This document shows positions 36,995 through 45,400 of a DNA stretch of 64,000 bases, in pieces (the stretch's first letter is position 1; every line of letters starts with the position of its first letter). The notes under the pieces are model-generated. The model did no database searches and was not told the DNA's origin. It was given only the letters and a program-made list of their open reading frames with translations. The DNA is taken from the NCBI RefSeq assembly GCF_003335675.1, contig NZ_QPHL01000009.1, positions 1 to 64,000 on the forward strand. The letters run 5' to 3'. The position numbers and the translations under genes are program-made. The stretch is from Winogradskyella sp. KYW1333 (GTDB taxonomy: Bacteria > Bacteroidota > Bacteroidia > Flavobacteriales > Flavobacteriaceae).

Positions 36995-39079
36995 TTATTC
37001 AACTAAAACAAAAGCGGCCCATTTTTCAGGGTTGTCTTTGTATTTGTCTGACATTTCTAATTGAGTATTTCTAAACGCTTCTCTTATGTTTTTTCCACTG
37101 AGCCAATTACTGTAAAACAGTTCCATAAATTCAGCAGTTTCTTTATCTGGTACTTCCCAAAGACTCATCATTATATTTTTTACCCCTGCCATTTTTAGAG
37201 CACGTTGCAAACCATAAACACCTTCGCTACCTTCAATATCTCCAAGCCCAGTTTCACAAGCCGATAATACAACCAAATCCGTCTTAGATAAGTCTAAATT
37301 GGATATTTCTAAAGCTGTTAAAATGCCATCATTGCGCTCATATGGATTGTTACCATTTTGCCATGCATAATTGGCATGAGCAAGCAATAGGCCAGAACGT
37401 AATAATGGATTGTCGGCATTTTTAAATTCGATATCATTGTTGTCTTTAGCTTTATCGTTTTTAAAGAAAAAACCATGCGTTGCAATGTGTATAACATCTG
37501 GACTCTTACCGTTCAAACTCTTAAATTGAGTCTCTGAAGCTTCATCATTATTAAGCGTTGTGGTTTTGGTAGTTTTGGAGGCCAAAATAGTTTCAATATT
37601 TTTAATTTCATCAGCTGTACCTTGAAGATATTGCCAAGATCTATTTAATGCGGTGCTTTCGTCAGAAACAAGATCTAAAAATGACACTTGGCTATTGTAT
37701 AAGATGTTTTTGCCTTCAGTATTAAAATCATAATTTATTCCACCAATTAATAAGACTGAATTCTTTTTGGGTTGTTGTCGTCTTAAGGTAATTACTTTAG
37801 AACTACTTACTTGTTCTAAATCAAACAGCTCTATGAGCCTTTTGTTTGAAGCATCCATTAGCGCTGCAAATGCTACTTGATGAAGCATGCCATCAGCTGA
37901 TATGTAAACCTTTTTGTTGTTCTTTAATTCGGTTTCAATAGGTTTAATGATAAGATTATACAAGTTCTTATCATAGCTTGAAGCATTGACTTGTTTAGCT
38001 TTTGAACCTCTAGATATTTCATTTGAAGTATTAATCCCTTTGCTCAAAATTGCTCTTAGTTCTTTTTCTTCAAATAAGGATAATATCTTTGGATGTTGCC
38101 ATTCTTTTTTAAAGAGTTGAGCCACATAAATAATACTGTCTGTCCAAGTTTGATCAAAATATCTAAAATGACTGAATTCAACTGAAATTTCATCTTCTTT
38201 TAAAGCAGTGCGTCTCCAATTAATAGACCTTTTACGATTGTCATTAATATTCTGATGGTATAAGTACAGTATTTCAGACTCTAAACCACCTAATCTGTCA
38301 TATCTTATTCCAAAATCTGGCACACGTTGTGATTCTGATATACTGAGTTGTTGGGCAATAAATTCCTTTTCATTTACATAGGCATTAATCAAATTTGTAA
38401 TTTCTGGTTTTTCAAGAGCTCTTAGTTTATTAAGTATATCCTTTGATGTGTTCAATAATGCTCCTTTTATTAGTAAAGTATTATCAACCAACAGATTATT
38501 AAAGCTACCATATCTGTATTTAGTTTTAAACCCAAACGATTGAAATAAATGGAAATAAGGAATAATATTTTTGTTTAAAAAAGACTCTTTCTCATCATTA
38601 AGTCTACTACCTAGTACATCGTTGGTGTGGTTGACTAATCTCGTGTTAACGTCGCTAAATGTTGGAACTACCTCTCTTGGGTTTTTTGTAGCCTTATAAA
38701 ACTCAATTAAAGTTTTAAGTGATGTTTTAAAGGATTCACTTTCCAATTCAAGTTCATTCTTGCGCAGTTTTCCTAATTCAATGTTAGTTTTTAACTCATT
38801 TTCCTTGTCTCTCGAAACCCGATAATAAAAGTTCAGTTTAAAGAGAATCATACGTTGATTATCGTAACTATCTTTAAAATTCTTAAAAGCAAAGTCTTTG
38901 GCATCTTCTGCTTCAATAATAGCACTGGTGAGGTTGCCACTTTTGGCTAAACTATCAATTTTAAAAAGTTGAGTCCTAAATTGTTGCTGAAGTTCTTTAT
39001 TGGGTTGGGCAAATAATGAAGCGTAAGAGCAGATAATTATTAAAATGACCAATGATTTAAGTATAAACTGAGATTTCAA
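36995..39079 (-). CDS. Secreted CHAT-domain protease without TPR array
   Basis: 694 residues from a TTG at 39079, giving the signal peptide KSQFILKSLVILIIICSYAS, LFA, then Gln. An ATG at 39127 is in frame but lies inside the tail of the preceding CHAT remnant and would give an implausible N-terminus. The CHAT domain has His535 in IHIATHGFFF and Cys608 in VVLSACETGLGDIEGSEG. EISRGSKAKQ holds Ser356-Arg357-Gly358, 179 residues before the His as in its paralogue. Residues of about 25-300 are helical but not clear TPRs. Probably a duplicated, shortened copy of the TPR-CHAT gene. Confidence 0.85.
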   Translation of the reverse strand: MKSQFILKSLVILIIICSYASLFAQPNKELQQQFRTQLFKIDSLAKSGNLTSAIIEAEDAKDFAFKNFKDSYDNQRMILFKLNFYYRVSRDKENELKTNIELGKLRKNELELESESFKTSLKTLIEFYKATKNPREVVPTFSDVNTRLVNHTNDVLGSRLNDEKESFLNKNIIPYFHLFQSFGFKTKYRYGSFNNLLVDNTLLIKGALLNTSKDILNKLRALEKPEITNLINAYVNEKEFIAQQLSISESQRVPDFGIRYDRLGGLESEILYLYHQNINDNRKRSINWRRTALKEDEISVEFSHFRYFDQTWTDSIIYVAQLFKKEWQHPKILSLFEEKELRAILSKGINTSNEISRGSKAKQVNASSYDKNLYNLIIKPIETELKNNKKVYISADGMLHQVAFAALMDASNKRLIELFDLEQVSSSKVITLRRQQPKKNSVLLIGGINYDFNTEGKNILYNSQVSFLDLVSDESTALNRSWQYLQGTADEIKNIETILASKTTKTTTLNNDEASETQFKSLNGKSPDVIHIATHGFFFKNDKAKDNNDIEFKNADNPLLRSGLLLAHANYAWQNGNNPYERNDGILTALEISNLDLSKTDLVVLSACETGLGDIEGSEGVYGLQRALKMAGVKNIMMSLWEVPDKETAEFMELFYSNWLSGKNIREAFRNTQLEMSDKYKDNPEKWAAFVLVE

Positions 39080-39090
39080 TAGTGTTATTA

Positions 39091-39364
39091 TTAATATGGA
39101 ACACCAAAAATTGAGAATGCAGCCCAAAATTTTGGATTATCATTAATTTCATTCTTGTATTTTAAAATGGCATTTCGAAGTGCTTCGTGAAGCATTAATT
39201 CATTTGAAATTGCCATAAGGTGTAATTTTATTAATTCCTATGGAAATAACATGAATGTTAATGGGATTCTTTTTTCGAACTCCTAGGTTTCCACCATATT
39301 CATAAGTTCTGTCAGAACTAAAAAGAAGAGGAATTGAAAGGATTATAACAATTAAGAATTTCAT
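39091..39364 (-). pseudogene. Remnant of a third secreted CHAT/caspase-type gene
   Basis: ATG at 39364 opens 54 codons: a signal peptide (MKFLIVIILSIPLLFSS) and NIHVISIGINKITPYGNFK, like the first strand of a caspase/CHAT fold, then TGA at 39200. A second frame (39216-39091) reads HEALRNAILKYKNEINDNPK, then FWAAFSIFGVPY and a stop. It aligns residue for residue with the CHAT C-terminus EAFRNTQLEMSDKYKDNPEK plus WAAF. The whole middle of the gene, including the catalytic residues, is missing, and the ends are out of frame. Most simply an internally deleted paralogue; a short two-ORF gene pair is less likely. Confidence 0.7.
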
Positions 39365-39392
39365 GATTTGTATATTTTATTTCTACATTAAA

Positions 39393-41402
39393 TTACCCCT
39401 TACTTTTTACAATCTCATATACAAATTCTGTACTATAACCATCAATTTTGCCTCCGCTTGATCTGCTATTGGCTGTTCTTCCTCTAGTTTGTGTATAGGT
39501 TTCACCCACAAAATCTTCTAAAGGATTATTATCTCCTGCACCGCGAGTATCGGCTTTTTCGCCTCTAGATTGTACGGTTGATTTAAAATTGATTGGTTTG
39601 GGTGTTGCAAATCCTTTAAGAATTAGTGTTTCGTATGGATCACCAAATTGAAAATAACAGTTTTCAAATACCATGGTTTTACCAGGCATAATACGTCTTT
39701 CATTGTCATTTAGTGTGCAATCATCATTTGGCAGAAATGTGGCAATTTCACCTTTAGAATTAATTTCTATAATACTAAAGTAAAGTGGTTTATCACTTTT
39801 ATTAGTGACTTCTAGAAATACCACATCATCTTCTGTATTTACTTTAAATTTGCCCGCTTCATCAATGAATGCGTCTTCTTCTAAAAGTTCTATTTCGTCA
39901 ATTTCGGCATTATATTTTCCAGGTAATAAACGAAACTCAAACTCATAATCATAATTCTTAAGATTGAGGTCCTTTAAATAAGATCCTTGTGCATAATTGA
40001 ATAGGGTAGTTGTAATTTCATCGTAATCATATTTGCCGTCTATTTTAGGTTGACTAAAAATAGACTCATCACTAATAAGTTGGGTGTCTTGACCACTTAC
40101 CGTAAGAATAGAAATAGTACCTTTTTCTTCGGCAATAATCAATTTTGCTTCTGTAGCAGACTCCACAATTTGTCCTATTTTTTTCTCAACTAAAAAGGTT
40201 TCAATAACCTTTTTAGTGGCATTGGATTTTACAGATTCGTCAAAATAAATGTTAAGAGAAATATCTCCATAAGTTGGTTCGTCCACAAACACCCAGAATT
40301 CCTTCTCATTTGTTGTTTTAAGTGGTGTATCTAGTTTTATGATTGACTCATTAAAACGTGCTCTTGTTATTGCGCCTTTTGCAATAATGTCTTTATCCTC
40401 TACTTTGGATGTTCCGGCTGGTAATATATTGACTGTGGTTCCATCGAATAAGCTTTGAAGTTTTCCAGCATTAATTTTTATAATGTCTGCTCTAGATATT
40501 TTAGAAATAGGATAATAAGGTTGTTGCTTTACGTACGCTCCACCAAACAGTTTATAATCTAAATCACCTTCTGCCGTTGGTGTTTGGTTCGGTGAAATGA
40601 CATTCATATTAGCTGATATAGCAGAAAAGAGTTTTCTGTAGGTGACATCAGATCCTAAATCGTTCATAGCTTTTGAAAATGCAAAGCTCAGTGAGCCATA
40701 GCCTTCATATTCGTAATTAAGTTCGTCTGCAGAAGCGCCAGACAGCATTACAAAAGGAGCAGCATTTGGACCAGCCTTTACAGGTTCTAATAATCCACTA
40801 CCGTTGTTATTCTGCTCTGAGTTTGGAGTCCAACCTGGTGGGGCAAAAGTGGCTTCGCCACCACGTGCTTTACCACCACGAGTCGCAGAACCAGAATGGC
40901 AACTATCTAATAACATTAACAGTTGACCCTCATTACCTAAAATATTTCTAAAAGTCGCAATGATATTTCCCAACTCATCATCTCTAATGTGATTTTGGCC
41001 TTCGTATTTGTTCGGAATAAATCGTACTAAAGCATCATAAGGCACAATGGATTCGTCTTTGTCATCAATTTCTTCATTATTGTCATCATAGATTTGTTGT
41101 CCATGTCCCGAGTAGTGAATGACCACAATATCTCCAGGTTTTAATTTGGCTTGAAGTGTTTTAATGGCATTCAAAATTCCTGCTCTAGTAGCCATTTCAT
41201 TTTTAAGAACGGTTATATTTTCTTCTTTAAAATCTTGATTTAACAAGGTTGTTTTAATTAAGGGTACGTCATTAGCAGAACTAATGGATGACCATCCTGT
41301 TTTTACGGGATAATCACCAACGGCAATGATGAGCGCATGTTTTTCTGCCTGAACGCTTATACTGAAAGCTAAAAAGAAAATAAGTAATGTTATTTTTTTC
41401 AT
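39393..41402 (-). CDS. Secreted metacaspase-like protease with C-terminal beta domain
   Basis: 669 residues. Signal peptide cut after Ala19. The peptidase C14 domain (21-290) has His100 in IHYSGHGQQ and Cys168 in LLDSCHSGS, with Asp166 as predicted S1 residue and Asp45 in the SANDV motif. Six residues after the Cys is SATRGGKARGGE (Thr174-Arg175-Gly176), the autoprocessing position in caspases and metacaspases. The rest is beta-rich, with a DUF4384-like segment (about 520-605), and the tail carries Ser612-Arg613-Gly614, Thr619-Arg620-Gly621 and Thr639-Arg640-Gly641. Distinct from the other two caspases, nearer to plant/fungal type I metacaspases in its HYSGHG and DSCHSG boxes. Confidence 0.9.
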   Translation of the reverse strand: MKKITLLIFFLAFSISVQAEKHALIIAVGDYPVKTGWSSISSANDVPLIKTTLLNQDFKEENITVLKNEMATRAGILNAIKTLQAKLKPGDIVVIHYSGHGQQIYDDNNEEIDDKDESIVPYDALVRFIPNKYEGQNHIRDDELGNIIATFRNILGNEGQLLMLLDSCHSGSATRGGKARGGEATFAPPGWTPNSEQNNNGSGLLEPVKAGPNAAPFVMLSGASADELNYEYEGYGSLSFAFSKAMNDLGSDVTYRKLFSAISANMNVISPNQTPTAEGDLDYKLFGGAYVKQQPYYPISKISRADIIKINAGKLQSLFDGTTVNILPAGTSKVEDKDIIAKGAITRARFNESIIKLDTPLKTTNEKEFWVFVDEPTYGDISLNIYFDESVKSNATKKVIETFLVEKKIGQIVESATEAKLIIAEEKGTISILTVSGQDTQLISDESIFSQPKIDGKYDYDEITTTLFNYAQGSYLKDLNLKNYDYEFEFRLLPGKYNAEIDEIELLEEDAFIDEAGKFKVNTEDDVVFLEVTNKSDKPLYFSIIEINSKGEIATFLPNDDCTLNDNERRIMPGKTMVFENCYFQFGDPYETLILKGFATPKPINFKSTVQSRGEKADTRGAGDNNPLEDFVGETYTQTRGRTANSRSSGGKIDGYSTEFVYEIVKSKG

Positions 41403-41414
41403 GGCAGATAAATA

Positions 41415-42845
41415 TTAATTAAGATCAAAAAGGCTAAAAGAAATTCCGAAGTAGTAGCCAAAGTCATAGACATTTTTGGTAAAGTTATCTATACTCGTAA
41501 AGCTTGTGCTATCGCCAACTTCTAATCCGTTAGTTAGGCGTTTAACTGGTCCATAAGCAACACCACCAGAAAGGGCTAATCTACTTTTACTGCCAAAAAA
41601 TAGTGATGGTCCTAACAAGAAGTTAACACCAGAAATACTATTGTCACCGGAAATTGGTATGGATAATCCAAAGCTACCACCAACATTAAAGTTTTCTCCC
41701 ATAAACGGGTAAAAATTAATCATGGTACTTAGGTTAGGAACAAAAAAGTCGTTGTTATCTGCCCCAATAACACCAGACTCATCAATAAAATAATCGTTAG
41801 AATTGCTTCCAAAATTATTGAGAGTCATTGCAACACTCGTGTTTATTTTGAAACCACCTTTCGAAAACATTTTAATATTTCTAGTTTTTAGGATTGTGGC
41901 ATTGTCATCATTATCAATATCATTTGAGAAATCGCTTTGAACAAATTTGAGCTCTATATTCACCTTATCTGCGGATAATTCGTAATCGTAGGTTTGCTCA
42001 AAGTTTGATGCCTCTAGAATCGTATAAAGCGAACGTAGCTCATCTAAATTTTGAAGACTTTTTCCTGTAGAACTATTGAGATTTGTCATTAAGCGTTGTA
42101 GGTCGGCCATGGCAATATTTCGCGACACTAATTCACCTCTAGAAACCACTCCATCTTTTGAGGCACTTGTATTTTCAATCTCTTGAGACAAAACATTAAT
42201 GTTACTTTCAAGTTGAGATTTACTATCATTAATTGATTTTTCAACTTTTGCCAAGTACACGAAAAAATTGTCTTGAGCACTTGGGAGCCGCGCATCTAAT
42301 TCTGCGTCTGCAGTTTTAATTAAATTTTCTATAATAGTTTCCTTATCTAAATTTGGATTTAAAAGGTTAGAAATTAAAGTTGATTTTAAAGCGGCTACAT
42401 TGGTTATTTGATTGTTCAAATCATCTAAACTACTTTGGGCAGAACTACTTCCTCTGGAGCCTCTTTCGGATTTAAACAAATTTGAGTCAGGTAGATTTGA
42501 AGTGTTTAGGTCTATGTTGTCACCAGTAAAGGAATTAATACTTCCTAATAACGAACTAAAATTAAAGCCTTGTCCGGTATTTATAAGATCTTCTTCTTGC
42601 ACATCAGTTTCTACTTGAACAGCAAATGGATTAACATTGGATAATTTTAACTCGATTAGACTATTCCGTTTAATTTTAGGTTTATCCAAAGTGTCAATAA
42701 CCTTGTTGTTTTTATCGACATGTAAGTAGTCAATTTTATCAGTTACATAGTCATAGGTAATTCTATAGCGTTTTTGTGCATAGGATAAACATGAAGACAA
42801 CAGAATGATTAGTATGCTGATTGTTTTGAGGTGCTTAATTTTCAT
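41415..42845 (-). CDS. Secreted coiled-coil/beta-barrel protein of the caspase cluster
   Basis: 476 residues, no family recognised. Signal peptide ending CLSYA, then Gln. A small N-terminal beta region (25-80), a low-complexity stretch with SERGSRGSSSAQ (Ser130-Arg131-Gly132), a helical/coiled-coil segment (about 140-290) containing DGVVSRGELVSRN (Ser235-Arg236-Gly237), then a C-terminal half of alternating strands ending YDFGYYFGISFSLFDLN, as in an outer-membrane barrel. VVSR|G resembles the human paracaspase MALT1 cleavage motif. It is 12 bases downstream of the metacaspase stop-start boundary and likely its substrate or anchor (inference). Confidence 0.72.
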   Translation of the reverse strand: MKIKHLKTISILIILLSSCLSYAQKRYRITYDYVTDKIDYLHVDKNNKVIDTLDKPKIKRNSLIELKLSNVNPFAVQVETDVQEEDLINTGQGFNFSSLLGSINSFTGDNIDLNTSNLPDSNLFKSERGSRGSSSAQSSLDDLNNQITNVAALKSTLISNLLNPNLDKETIIENLIKTADAELDARLPSAQDNFFVYLAKVEKSINDSKSQLESNINVLSQEIENTSASKDGVVSRGELVSRNIAMADLQRLMTNLNSSTGKSLQNLDELRSLYTILEASNFEQTYDYELSADKVNIELKFVQSDFSNDIDNDDNATILKTRNIKMFSKGGFKINTSVAMTLNNFGSNSNDYFIDESGVIGADNNDFFVPNLSTMINFYPFMGENFNVGGSFGLSIPISGDNSISGVNFLLGPSLFFGSKSRLALSGGVAYGPVKRLTNGLEVGDSTSFTSIDNFTKNVYDFGYYFGISFSLFDLN

Positions 42846-42866
42846 AATAACTAATTTAAGTTCTTC

Positions 42867-44288
42867 TTACTGTTTCACTTTCCAGTAAAAAATATTGTTT
42901 TTGAGTTTTATTAAGGATAAACGCTTTCTATCTAGTGCGCGTTGTCCTGATTGTATAATGTCGAATATATCTGAAATTATTGAATTTGTGTCGGCAAAGT
43001 AAGAATGACTTAAAAAACTAGTGTCTATACCAGAGGCGTCAATAGTTTCAACACCATCAACAATAACCATTTTTTCGCCAGCATCTCCAGCTCTGGGATT
43101 ACCATGTAGAAGTTTTGAGGCCTTTAAGGCTAAGTCGTCTGCCGAAACGTATAGTGTAATTGGTTTTTTAGTTTCAGCAACCATTTGCGGTGCAATCTCA
43201 TTTTTAAAAACATCAGCATCAATATCTGGTGCTGCTAGAATGATTTCTTTTATTTTATTACGTAAATCAGGGTGATTTTTCATTACCTGAACGATAGCAT
43301 GGGTTAACCCTCTGTTACCCATGCTATGAGCTACAAGATAGATTTCTTCTGCTTGTGATTTAGATAGGTAATCCTCTAAAAATCGTTGCATATTTGATTG
43401 GGACCAAGCAATATTTTCTTCGTCCTTTCCATATCTGAATGTCGATGCTTGTGATGGCCAACTATAAAATACTGCTTTACCATCAAATTTTAAATCATAA
43501 GAAATTTGAGCTGTGCGCTTCGCGGCTTCACTGAATGATGTATTGTAGCCATGCACAAATAAAAAGGTACTCTTCTTTTCGGATTCTTCAATATCTTTTG
43601 AAAGCTTATCGAAAAATTCATTCTTTTCTAATAGCGAGATCTTTTGAAGCATCATGTGCTTTTTAGGGTCCTCTGTAAATTCGAACTTCCAAATTGCAGG
43701 ACTTTCAATTTCACCAACTCTATGGTCGTGTGGAATGCTGACTTCCACAATGCCATATTTGAGTTTAGAACGTTTAATTCCAAAAGTATCATTTAAATCT
43801 TTTGATTTGATATAGTTTCTGTCCGTACCAAAATAAATTGGTAGTTTAACAAAGTCTGGTGTGTTGGCGCCTCTATCAATAGGATTGGGGTCAACATATG
43901 TAAGACAGATGGAAAATACCTGTTCCATGAGCTTGTTTTTGACCCTGTATGTAATTTTTAGTTCTAGGTCTCCATTGGATTTATAGCTATCATTAGAAAG
44001 TAACCAAAACTTAAAATCAAAAATATTGAACTGTTCGACGCTAGAAAAATATTCACTTTTGTAATTGGCTCCAACTATTATCTGAAGATTTTTCACTAAT
44101 GTAGAATCGTTAACATAGTCCAGCCTAAATTTGCTGTAATCACTTCTGTTGGATAGGCAAGAATCTCCTTTCACTAAAGTTTCGTCTTCAAAAATGAGGT
44201 ACTGATTGTTCTGTGCATTAAGTTGCGATGTACTGACAACCACACAGAGTAAAGTAAAGAATAAAAAGGATGAAATCTTGTTAAACAT
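42867..44288 (-). CDS. Secreted DUF900-type alpha/beta hydrolase
   Basis: 473 residues. Signal peptide ending QLNA, then Gln. N-terminal beta domain (about 27-135), linker IDRGANTPD (Asp138-Arg139-Gly140), then a DUF900/lipase-like hydrolase. FLFVHGYNTS (about 237-246) forms the oxyanion region, LVAHSMGNRG (about 316-325) the Ser nucleophile elbow. AAPDIDADVF holds the acidic residue and FLSHSYFAD the His. Substrate unknown; family members are often found with proteases and membrane systems. The Arg-Gly between the two domains would let a protease free the enzyme from its N-terminal domain (inference). Confidence 0.85.
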   Translation of the reverse strand: MFNKISSFLFFTLLCVVVSTSQLNAQNNQYLIFEDETLVKGDSCLSNRSDYSKFRLDYVNDSTLVKNLQIIVGANYKSEYFSSVEQFNIFDFKFWLLSNDSYKSNGDLELKITYRVKNKLMEQVFSICLTYVDPNPIDRGANTPDFVKLPIYFGTDRNYIKSKDLNDTFGIKRSKLKYGIVEVSIPHDHRVGEIESPAIWKFEFTEDPKKHMMLQKISLLEKNEFFDKLSKDIEESEKKSTFLFVHGYNTSFSEAAKRTAQISYDLKFDGKAVFYSWPSQASTFRYGKDEENIAWSQSNMQRFLEDYLSKSQAEEIYLVAHSMGNRGLTHAIVQVMKNHPDLRNKIKEIILAAPDIDADVFKNEIAPQMVAETKKPITLYVSADDLALKASKLLHGNPRAGDAGEKMVIVDGVETIDASGIDTSFLSHSYFADTNSIISDIFDIIQSGQRALDRKRLSLIKLKNNIFYWKVKQ

Positions 44289-44318
44289 TTTTCAAATGGA
44301 TTCAGAGTTAGTCATTTT

Positions 44319-44612
44319 TTAGAGTCTTCCTTTTCTAGCTTTTTTCAGATATTTTGCCAAACTCTTGTGTCCAGATTTTTTCGCCACTTTTTCTGGCCTT
44401 CTAATCATTACAGCTGTAGCTCTCACAAAATCCTCATAACCCTCAGCATCTTTAACTTCTTTTCTGTCGTCCTTACTTCCAAAAACATCTCTATTTACCT
44501 CACTTTTCGGGGCGGCGAATGGATATTCAATTTCTCTGGATTGCAAATTTTCTTGGGCTTTTAGAGAAATAACAATGCATGCTAATAGAAAAAAAGAATA
44601 ATATTTTTTCAT
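44319..44612 (-). CDS. Small secreted basic protein, first gene of the minus-strand operon
   Basis: 97 residues. Signal peptide MKKYYSFFLLACIVISLKA, then Gln. The mature 78 residues are highly charged, with EVKDAEGYEDFVRATAVMIR in the middle and a Lys/Arg-rich tail ending KARKGRL. No family recognised. 30 bases upstream of the hydrolase gene and with its own leader, so it probably opens the operon running down to 30756. The upstream 80 bases contain only imperfect -7 matches. Confidence 0.7.
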   Translation of the reverse strand: MKKYYSFFLLACIVISLKAQENLQSREIEYPFAAPKSEVNRDVFGSKDDRKEVKDAEGYEDFVRATAVMIRRPEKVAKKSGHKSLAKYLKKARKGRL

Positions 44613-44864
44613 AATTGTGTTAGTTAATAGCGATATAAAGTTATTTAAATTTATAACTTTAACAAATTATAAATCAAATTGATAAACTCCATTTTTTGGA
44701 CTATTAGAAGAGTTTCAATTCTACGGTGATATTAAATTTAATCTATCACAAAATTCATTTAAAAAAAGATTATTGAAATAAAAAAAACTGTAACTGTTAG
44801 GGTTCTAACTTTTAGGCGCGTTGTTGTACTATAATTTTACACCATTAATTTAAAATAACGAGTA

Positions 44865-45348
44865 ATGATTAAAAAAACAGTTTTAGGATTAATGGCATAC
44901 AGTTCTTTTCTGTATCCTGCAGTAGCGACAATGACAATGGAATTCCTTCTACCTCAGAATTGATCTTAAATCTCGATGGATTAGAAGCTTTAGGTACAGA
45001 TCATATATATGAAGGATGGGTAATAGGTGGTTCAGGATTGTGTACAGGAGCGTTTACAGCATTTAATACCGTATTTGAAGTTACGCCATATAGCAGACTA
45101 TCTGCTAGACAACTAGTAGCTTGTGAAAACTTTTTTGAAAATGAACCATAAGGTGAAACATTCCTTTTAGATGTTAGATGTCGTACAGAAGTAATTTCAG
45201 TTGAGCCAGTTCCATAAGATTCTGCTGGACCTTTTGTATTGAAACCACTAGTTGAAATAACTGGTAACGATACAGCGTCAGCAGTTCGTGCATTTGGACA
45301 AAACCTTAGTTCTTTACCTATGGGTTCTGTTACAAGGAATTTAAAATG
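44865..45348 (+). pseudogene. Degraded lipoprotein gene (anti-sigma-factor-like secreted family)
   Basis: ATG at 44865 opens MIKKTVLGLMAYSSF in one frame. The lipobox and mature part follow in another: SVSCSSDNDNGIPSTSELIL, then NLDGLEALGTDHIYEGWVIG. After a stop the similarity continues as FLLDVRCRTEVISVEPVP, a further stop, and DSAGPFVLKPLVEITGNDTA. This order (L-GLE-LG-D-YEGW ... IEPVPD) matches a lipoprotein family of Flavobacteriaceae that I know from memory. One single-base frameshift in the signal peptide and at least two stops make it non-functional. The longest antisense frame here is not a gene. Confidence 0.65.
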
Positions 45349-45400
45349 AATCAATATAAATACCGCGCTATTGCAATTGATCAAATTGAGTTTTTGAAAT

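Noticed and set aside
39080-39127. ATG 16 codons upstream as start of the second CHAT gene
   Set aside because: It lies within the tail of the CHAT remnant and spoils the signal peptide; TTG at 39079 gives a clean one.
23537-44612. Cytoplasmic antiviral (gasdermin, Craspase or CBASS-like) reading of the caspase/CHAT cluster
   Set aside because: Nearly all products carry signal peptides. No Cas, nucleotidyltransferase, NTPase switch or gasdermin gene is present.
45001-45384. 127-codon minus-strand open frame
   Set aside because: It is antisense to the decayed lipoprotein gene, whose plus-strand frames carry recognisable motifs; the antisense product has no protein-like features.
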